NCBI GenBank assembly: GCA_907165275.2
Contig: OU015661.1
Location: 3,355,501-3,419,500, forward strand
DNA: 64,000 nucleotides
From: Zygaena filipendulae
Taxonomy: Eukaryota; Arthropoda; Insecta; Lepidoptera; Zygaenidae
Direction of reading: 5' to 3'
In this document: in pieces, positions 57,701-64,000 of the stretch
How the letters are laid out: every line of letters begins with the position of its first letter
How positions within the stretch are numbered: position 1 is the stretch's first letter
The notes under the pieces: generated by a model
What the model saw: only the letters and a program-made list of their open reading frames with translations
The model's database searches: none
Told to the model about the DNA's origin: nothing
Program-made: the position numbers and the translations under genes

Positions 57701-60700
57701 CACTCCAAGTTATGTTGGCTTAAAATCTGACAATAATTTTGAGGGGTATTATTAATCTGACTGCTAGAAACAAAAATTATGATTTATTTTTAAGATTTTT
57801 TTTTCTTTCTGACGTAAGTTTAAAAACTTTATGAGCTATTTCTTGTTCACAAAAAACACACTTTATATTTCTATGAAATATGTAAAAGCTCACAAAATAT
57901 TATTCACAAAACTAACTTTAAAGCACAAACAAGTCAGAGCGTTTTACATATAATAACATGAACGCGTTGTTTTGTGATGAGCTTTATTATATAATATATA
58001 TATAATTACATTAAAGTGAAAGGTTATAGGTGAACCTATAGTTTGATGTAATACTTACCTTAACTTATTTTAATATGTATTTTAACCGACCAAAAAAAGT
58101 TATAATTTGACACGTTTAGCGCCGTGATATACTGTGATGACGTTATGGCGACGGAAAGTAGTGTGAGGACGGTGCGAGAGAGTGAGAGATAGAGAAAAAG
58201 TAAAAGGGAAAGAAAGACAGAGATATGAATAGGTACATGTTTCACTGCAGCTGCTCGTTCGATTCGAAGACGATTTTTGTTTCTTCGGCTTATGAAAATC
58301 GGCAGATTATATTTTTCCCGCTATCCTTGAGTTATTTACTTTAAAATAAAAAATAAATCAACTGCGCTCGAGAATATCGAAGTTGCGTTTTTTTTTGCAA
58401 GTTTGTGATCCTCTAACTCCCTTACGTCACGTTCAAATGGTCAGATTATTCATATACATATTTCTCACTATGTAATTAACCCACCATATCTTAATCTGAC
58501 GCGCTCGAGTATTTCGAGTTATCGATTTTTTTTTACTAATCTGATCGGTTATTCTAGACGCACCCACCAGTGTAGAGGGACTATATTTGGTAGAGGTATT
58601 ATTGTTATATGTTCATCTGTGGCGCTTTAGCTAATCCACAAATCCCCTCTTGGCGGTCCGTACTATAAGTAAATGGCTGTGACATATAGACAGATAGATG
58701 TTTTGTGTTATTTGGTTATGAAATCCTAAAATAAGTATAGTATTTGTTGTTCATAAACAAATAAAATCCAAAAAAAAACATTGAATTTAGTATTTACCTT
58801 GACTAGAACTTCATCATGATGAAACTCTATGCCGGGGTTTATGAAAGCGAATGAGTCATCTTCCAATATCAAGCCCACATTAACATCTGCAGTCATGTTC
58901 GACAATGATATTCTATAACAGTCATTTTAATTATACATAGCTCAGTTAACGAATAATAAATGGTATAAAGAATATGCAGTTTACCTTATCCCATGTTAGA
59001 CCTTTAAAATATTTAAAATTTTTGGTTACCACCGTAGATATATTAAATAGAATAGACAATGCAAATTTTCACTCCAAGTGTGCCATAATAAAGTGCTATG
59101 GCAACAATTAGGAGCAGATAGTTCTGTTTTTAAGTCATTAAAGGTTTTCTGGCCAAATTAGTTTCATTTATACTTCTACAAGCTTTAACTCTATGTCAGT
59201 ATTCACAATAGACAATAGGGTACTTGCATGAAATTCATAATAAATTGTGTCAATATTTCAAAAATAGAGCCTTAGAAAAGCGTTATCGTGAAAGATTTAC
59301 TAAAAAAATTTCAAGTTTCCAAAATATTCAACTTAAACGGAACGTTGCAACAAAACACCAATCACAGCCAAGCTTAACACATGACGTCACTTTTATTTTT
59401 TTAGGAAACATTTACCTCAAAGAAACTAAGTGCATACAGTCAACGCATATTTTCCATTTTCTGAAGTTTTTTTACTTTAAAATGCATCGGTAACATGCAT
59501 TTCGATTCTTTACTGGAACTTTTCGAAGTAAATCGACACAGTTCAACCTTAATTTCGCTTTTGGATATTGAAGTTATCTGTCTGTCAGTGTCACATGACC
59601 CTGTCAATACGACAGTGACATTGGGAATGCATTAGAAATACGCATCCCGAATTTAGGGGGGGGGGGGGGGGGGGGGGGGAGGGGGGGGAGGGAGTCACCC
59701 CCAACAACCCCCCGCGCGCGGAAGTCAATAGTTTTTTTTATACGAATTTTTGAAATTTGAATACAACGCTAGTGTTTTCTACTGATATTTATGAATTTAG
59801 AGGGGGGAGGGGGGAGGGGAGTCATTGCCCAATCACCCCCCACAGACAAAAACCAACAACTTAAAGGCAAGGTCGACGGAGCCCCGCTTCGCGGGGCTCC
59901 TAATCGGTGGTCATAAAAGAAAATAACCACTCAGAAGGATGGCGGGGCCTTGCAGGCCCCGCCATCCTCTTCGTCACCTAAATTATCCGATTCGGGGTGC
60001 CCATAAGTCCTGAGCTCGCTTCGCTCGCTCCTGGACCCTAAGTTATTTAAAGATAATTTTAAACACGAAAAAAAAAACTACGGGTCTCCACGCGGAGTGA
60101 GGGTGCCGTAACGACAGGGGGGACCCATCCCTATAAAAATCAACCCCTATTCTCACTAAATTCCGGATGCGTATTAATAATACATTCTTATATCAGTAGG
60201 AAACACGAGCGTTGTATTCAAATTTCAAAAATTCGTATAAAAAAAACTATTGACTTCCGCGCGCTGGGGGTTGTTGGGGGTGACTCCCCTACCCCACCCC
60301 TACCCCTCCCCCCTAATTTCCCCCCTAAATTCGGGATGCGTATTTCTAATGCCAACCCGTGACATTTCTATCACAGATTAATAAGGCGTAATTTTGAACA
60401 AGTGACGTCATTCCGCGTTTCGGCGGTAAGGTTTAAAGTAGGAACTTTGAAACGCTCTATTTCATTAATTTATGCATATATTTTTTTCTTTTTCTTGCTT
60501 TGTTTAAGTAGGCCTTATATCTTTAATATAGACTGAAAAAAAAAAACTTCATGCAAGTACCCTATTAACAAAAGATTCACATATTTTCTATTATTATCTG
60601 TAGATTAGTTTTTAGCTTTGAATACTTACAAAACATGTCCCTCAGACATGACTGGTATAAGGTTGTATAAGTTTTCATTGAAGGCACTATATAGTCCCTT

Positions 60701-61190
60701 AACAGCTACCTCACCAAGGGAACACCGTAGAGAGAGTGACATAGACTTGACGTCCAGAGACAGAGTCTGCAGGTGGAATGTTGGTGATTTCACTAGCTCA
60801 AGTCTGGATAAGTTCCTAGAAAAATTAAAAAAGAATAAAACAACTCGGTCATGAAAATTATCTTTTGCTGATTAACTGAATGTAACTTAAGAGTGTTTCG
60901 TTGTTAACTTACACCTGTGTATTTTTGGCAAAATATGATGTATCTTCCAGGATATCTGGCTTAACCTTCTCACCGTTTTTAGTTTGTTGCAACACAACAT
61001 TGGTGAAACACTGGAAACATAGTAAATTGTAGATTTTATAAACTAGTTTTATGTATTAAAAGAAAAGGCACTTTTGTGATATAAATAAAACCTACTGTAC
61101 CCTTTTGATAACATCTTGAAGGTTCGGCTGCACTTTGGTCAACAGTTCATCAAGCTGTTGTTCAATATCCACTTTTTCTTCTTGAGACAT
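51727..61190 (-). CDS. Tandem Grp7-allergen-like (BPI-fold) protein
   Basis: Ten minus-strand exons: 61190-61101, 61010-60913, 60815-60630, 58912-58798, 56863-56791, 55202-55055, 54070-53935, 53481-53329, 52704-52544 and 51907-51727. All phases agree and give 446 aa. Residues about 240-446 fit the Grp7-allergen pattern: an Ile-Gly strand (KIGSISFVGKFETECG), VKNLATINRVSDV, then RFHVTLRVKDLQIGYDEYS and a hydrophobic C-terminal helix. Residues about 10-235 look like a second, more diverged copy (VNLSRLELVKSPTFHLQTLS, GLYSAFNENLYNLIP). These arthropod proteins resemble BPI/takeout lipid-binding folds. The usual secreted members have a signal peptide, and this start (MSQEEKVDIEQQLDELL) has none, so it may act inside cells or have another 5' exon. 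Exons 6-10 are GC-rich and exons 1-5 AT-rich. Confidence 0.8.
51977..52543. repeat. Degenerate intronic minisatellite with 5'-splice-site-like unit
   Basis: Units of about 20-30 bp of the type tactcactcccccgcttcg run through 51977-52180 and resume at 52360-52550. On the gene strand the shared core is AGTGAGT, found at least six times. The genuine donor of exon 9 (atgga|gtgagt, 52543) stands at the right end of the array, so the array looks as if copied from it. Confidence 0.6.
53560..53700 (+). repeat. Lep1-like repeat fragment
   Basis: Contains acgctttcacgccggaatca and ttgtcaggggtaacagaaaa. It is truncated and lies in the intron between exons 8 and 7 of the Grp7-like gene. Confidence 0.5.
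55243..55370 (+). repeat. tRNA-derived SINE
   Basis: An A-box-like tggcgcagtagg (55245-55256) and a B-box ggttcgattcc (55290-55300) are correctly spaced, followed by an unrelated body with ctagtctgggcgtttatata. The stems of a tRNA cannot be completed, so this is a SINE head. It lies in an intron of the Grp7-like gene. Confidence 0.6.
55371..56520. repeat. Nest of four Lep1-like repeats
   Basis: Direct copies end near 55530 (gaacagctagtaat), 56224 (ggggcacagctagt) and 56512 (aacagctagtaac). An inverse copy starts at about 55540 (ctagttgtgccccgcggttt) and ends near 56055 with tttataatattagt. Inside the inverse copy, 55620-55910 holds the repeat related to 48185-48375. The repeats fill the intron between exons 6 and 5. 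Confidence 0.7.
57215..58663 (+). mobile_element. 1.45-kb non-autonomous element with mirrored CTCGAGCG motifs, copy 2
   Basis: Nearly identical along its whole length to 12361-13816, with the same GTACGG..CCGTAC ends and TA on each side. Differences are scattered substitutions and small indels, such as a deletion near the right end (about 58603). It lies in the intron between exons 5 and 4 of the Grp7-like gene. The high similarity implies recent spread of the family. Confidence 0.75.
59214..60566. mobile_element. DNA element with 19-bp TIRs enclosing a second fold-back
   Basis: AATAGGGTACTTGCATGAA at 59214-59232 is exactly inverted at 60548-60566, so the ends are perfect 19-bp TIRs. Sub-terminal sequence on both sides includes a gacgtcac site and atagagc phrases in inverse. 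No coding region is seen, and the target duplication is unclear. The inner 59629-60352 segment has its own long inverted arms. The element lies in the intron between exons 4 and 3 of the Grp7-like gene. Confidence 0.65.
59629..60352. repeat. Inner fold-back with G-tracts and GC hairpins
   Basis: gcattagaaatacgcatccc (59629-59648) is inverted at about 60333-60352. The inverted similarity continues inward for about 190 bp (gcgcgcggaagtcaatagtt appears on both arms), with a G-tract of about 25 nt near 59657-59681 on the left and C-rich tracts on the right. The centre holds two perfect hairpins, ggagccccgcttcgcggggc (about 59879) and gatggcggggccttgcaggc (about 59938), plus gctcgcttcgctcgctc. No protein is encoded. 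Confidence 0.65.
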
Positions 61191-62355
61191 TTTTCCAGGT
61201 ACATCCCCTAAATAATCTTGTTACATAAATTTATAACTATTTTATAAACAAAAATTAAAACAAACAGCTGCTACCGACTGCCTACCACAACATTTGAAAG
61301 TTGAGACCTAGTTAATTTGTGGTTGAGACTTGAGTTTTGACTTTTGATTCAAACTTTAATTGACAATAATTAGTTCACGTCAGCTGACATTACTTTGACA
61401 CACAAACTACTTAGCTTTGGCGTTCCGTGGGTTTGGGCGCAGTTGGACATAAGTCTAGTTAATTTGTGCGCAGTTGTTCGGTTAAAACACACTCGTTTGA
61501 TTGCCACAGAACGATCGAGTTGTTTTTATAACCTCAAAATATTTGAAATTTCAGGCGCCATTTGTTTTCTCTCAACTCACATTGCGAATAAGACGGTTTT
61601 CATCTAATTATAAACTTATTGTGACTACGACACCTCCCGTTTGTTCGTAAGAACTCTGATTGATTTCTTTTTCGACGAATCCGGTTTTTGGCGCAAACTT
61701 TGACGCTTCTCAAACAATACATAGCTGTCAGAGTGAAAATTATTCTGCTTCGGAGATGGTTGTTTGGTTGCTGCACTCTGAGCCACGGAACTGATGAAAC
61801 TACGCTCTGACAGTTGTCAGAGTAAAATTTCACCAAGCCAAAGAACGGGTTCAGGTGTGCGTTCCGTGGATTTGGGCGCAGTTGTTCCGTTAAAATTTCA
61901 CTCGTTTGAGTTGCAACCAAGCCACAGGTGTGCGTTCCGTGGATTTGGGCGCAGTTGTTCGGTTAAAATTTCACTCGTTTGAGTTGCAACCAAGCCACAG
62001 AACGATCGAGTTGTTTTCATAACCTCAAAATATTTGAAATTTCAGGCGCCATTTGTTTTCTCTCAACTCACATTGCAAATAAGACTGTTTTACATCCAAT
62101 TATAAACTTTTTGTGACTACGACACCTCCCCTTTGTCCGTAAGAACTCCGATTAATTTCTTTTCCAACGAATCCGGTTTTTGGTGCAAACTTTGACACTT
62201 CTTAAACAATACATAGCTGCCAGAGTGAAAATTAACCTGCTTCGGAGATGGTTGTTTGGTTGCTGCACTCCGAGCCACGGAACGGGTGAAACCAGGGTGA
62301 AACTACGCTCTGACAGTTGTCAGAGTAAAATTTCACCAAGCCACAGAACGGGTTC
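61191..62355. repeat. Tandem duplication upstream of the Grp7-like gene
   Basis: A unit of about 500 bp is present twice, about 61425-61930 and 61935-62350. Both copies carry tttcaggcgccatttgtttt, acttttgacgcttct-like phrases and cagagtaaaatttcaccaag. The junction repeats gcgttccgtggatttgggcg. The 5' flank of the Grp7-like gene starts at 61191, so promoter sequence may be duplicated. Confidence 0.7.
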
Positions 62356-62466
62356 AGAGCGCGCTCGAGCGCGTTCGAGTGCATTCGTGCGAAGCCACGG
62401 AACGCACACCAGAGCGCGCTCGAGCGCGTTCGAGTGCATTCGTGCGAAGCCACGGAACGCACACCT
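62356..62466. repeat. Two tandem copies of a 55-bp GC-rich unit
   Basis: agagcgcgctcgagcgcgtt followed by cgagtgcattcgtgcgaagc and cacggaacgcacacc occurs twice, head to tail, with no difference I can see. Positions 62560-62760 beyond are also GC-rich, with cgcccgcagcc and gcatgcgg phrases, and the 110-codon open frames here overlap on both strands and have no recognisable protein. Confidence 0.7.
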
Positions 62467-62775
62467 GGCCGCACGCAGGACAAAGATCGTTCGTCGCTGC
62501 AGTGTCGTGCGTGTCGCCAGTGATTAAGACTCGTGCACATCCATCATGCGTACTATGACCATGCGTGCGACCCGCGTCACAGTAAAACACACTCAAGGCA
62601 GAAGAAGAACGCCGCCCGCATATGGTTAGCACGCACGCGGGCTGCGCGCCCGCAGCCAATCTGCGTTCCGCGCGCGTGCTGCCCGCATGATAGGAAAAAC
62701 ATGTATGAAATGATAGAATGTGGGCAGCCTGCATGCGGACCAGATCCGCACGCGAGCGTAAATCCGCAAAAAGGC

Positions 62776-63570
62776 CTAATGTCAACTGCTCATCACCTCT
62801 TACAAAAAATTGCTTTTCCCGATGCAGGGACGTTATTTGTTGAGGAGTTCTCCTGGTACATCACCATCAGTTTCAATGCACCAAATACATTGTGACGTAA
62901 TTAAGTTAACGAATCGGAACCCGTGATCGTGGCCCGTGGTCATCGGAACTACTCAATACTTATTATTGAGTAGTTCCGTTGACCATCTGTGGTCTTCATC
63001 ATCAGTTCCACTTCAAATTTTGCTTTCCGAAAGCAAATAAATGATTTACTATAAAAAATCTAAAAATCGCTATACGTGTGCCTGTAATTTTTGAAGAGTT
63101 CCCTCGATTTCTCCAAGATCTCATTATCAGATCTCGACCTGGTGACAATGGAACCAACTTGGGAGTATACCCTTTCAAACAAAAAAAATAAATTTTCAAA
63201 TCGGTCCAATCGAAACCCGTGAAATACGTATTATTGTTGAGTAGTTCCGGTGACCTTCTGTGGCCTTCATCATCAATTCCACTTCTTAAAATTTTGCTTT
63301 TCGAAAGCAAATTAACGATTTTCTATAAAAAATACCCAAATTGCTATAGGTTTGCCTATAATTTTTGAAGAGTTCCCTCGATTTCTTCAAAATCCCATCA
63401 TTAGATCCCGACTTGGTGGCAATGGGACTTGATTGGGAGTATACCCTTTCAAACAAAAAAAGAAGTTTTAAAATCGGTCCAACCGTCTTCGAGTAATCGG
63501 TGAACATACATAAAAAAAACATACATACAGACGAATGCATAATCTCCCCCTTTTTGGAAGTCGGTTAAAA
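62776..63570 (-). repeat. Interspersed repeat family A, copy 5
   Basis: Starts at taatgtcaactgctcatcac and ends with tttttggaagtcggttaaaa, with two tandem units (phrases near 62965 and 63236). It lacks the fold-back half, like copy 2. Confidence 0.7.
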
Positions 63571-63594
63571 ATATACAGAGTGGGAACTACAATC

Positions 63595-63872
63595 TATCTA
63601 TACCTACATATAAATAAAATTGAAGTGTCTGTTGTCCAAATTAACAGCTCTTTTCACTCATACTTCATATGGAAGTATATACGGTAGCTAGGTACTTTTA
63701 TTTTATGGTTTCATTGTTACATTATACTCTTATAATAATATACTAGCTGTCCACTACCATTTCACTTACAGGAAGCTACAGTGACCCTAAGTGATATAGG
63801 GTACTTTTTATCCCGGAATTCCCCCGGGAACTCCGAAATTACCGCGGGTGAACCGCGGGGGTCAGCTAGTAA
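63595..63872 (+). repeat. Lep1-like repeat
   Basis: Runs from ctatctatacctacatataa to ccgcgggggtcagctagtaa, with the phrase tcccggaattcccccgggaa. Confidence 0.6.
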
Positions 63873-63891
63873 ATAATAATTAAACATAAAT

Positions 63892-64000
63892 TTATTGTTT
63901 TGCTTTAATAAGACTAAATCGTTCATTATATTTTAAAAGCAATTTATCTGTTTTTAAATGTGGCTTGTATTCAGAAGGTACTTCCACCTCGACACTATCT
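63892..64000 (-). CDS. C-terminal exon of an unknown gene, cut by window edge
   Basis: The minus-strand frame from 64000 to the stop at 63894-63892 encodes 35 residues, including VEVEVPSEYKPHLKTDKLLL and ending RFSLIKAKQ. It is charged, non-repetitive and immediately beyond a repeat, which favours a true last exon. I cannot name the family, and the exon may begin beyond the window. Confidence 0.45.
   Translation of the reverse strand, partial: DSVEVEVPSEYKPHLKTDKLLLKYNERFSLIKAKQ

Noticed and set aside
62180..62785. Open frames on both strands over the GC-rich duplicated region
   Set aside because: They overlap each other on opposite strands, carry no known domain and follow repeat boundaries.

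Overview
The window looks like nuclear DNA from a moth or butterfly (Lepidoptera). The evidence is long AT-rich introns, many short interspersed repeats that end in a ...cagctagt-type tail (the Helitron-like family I know as Lep1), several MITE-like elements, and intron-containing genes whose exons translate into conserved animal proteins. No assembly or database search was possible. Exons were joined by hand, using reading-frame continuity, GT..AG junctions and matching intron phase.

Layout. 1-9.7 kb: intergenic or upstream DNA with three copies of one palindrome-containing repeat family. 9.7-28.9 kb (+): an inositol hexakisphosphate kinase gene (Ip6k), with a possible non-coding first exon near 10 kb and seven coding exons from 19.7 to 27.3 kb (492 aa). 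30.0-38.7 kb (+): a 12-exon, 741-aa coiled-coil gene, tentatively SIX6OS1-like (synaptonemal complex). 39.1-41.0 kb (-): RNase P/MRP subunit POP7 followed after only 10 nt by TMEM203, apparently a dicistronic unit that converges on the coiled-coil gene. 44.2-50.0 kb: two convergent paralogous genes for small single-pass membrane proteins (135 and 133 aa, identical intron phases) and a third incomplete, possibly related gene between them. 51.7-61.2 kb (-): a 10-exon, 446-aa gene that looks like two tandem Grp7-allergen/BPI-like lipid-binding domains. 63.9-64.0 kb (-): the last coding exon of another gene cut by the window edge.

The non-coding part is rich in mobile DNA. It holds five copies of a repeat that begins and ends with cttccaaaaa-type termini (one interrupted by a defective mariner-like element). 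It also holds two nearly identical 1.45-kb elements carrying mirror-arranged CTCGAGCGCGTCAGA motifs, and a PIF/Harbinger-type MITE with a TAA duplication. A tiny TCAGAAGAATA palindrome occurs four times within 8 kb, and a nested fold-back element with G-tracts and GC hairpins sits in an intron of the Grp7-like gene.

The most unusual observations are the POP7-TMEM203 10-nt intercistronic gap, the convergent small membrane-protein family, the nested fold-back element at 59.2-60.6 kb, the mirror-motif 1.45-kb element, and an intronic minisatellite whose repeat unit copies a 5' splice site. I see no CRISPR array, rRNA, convincing functional tRNA, or viral gene.
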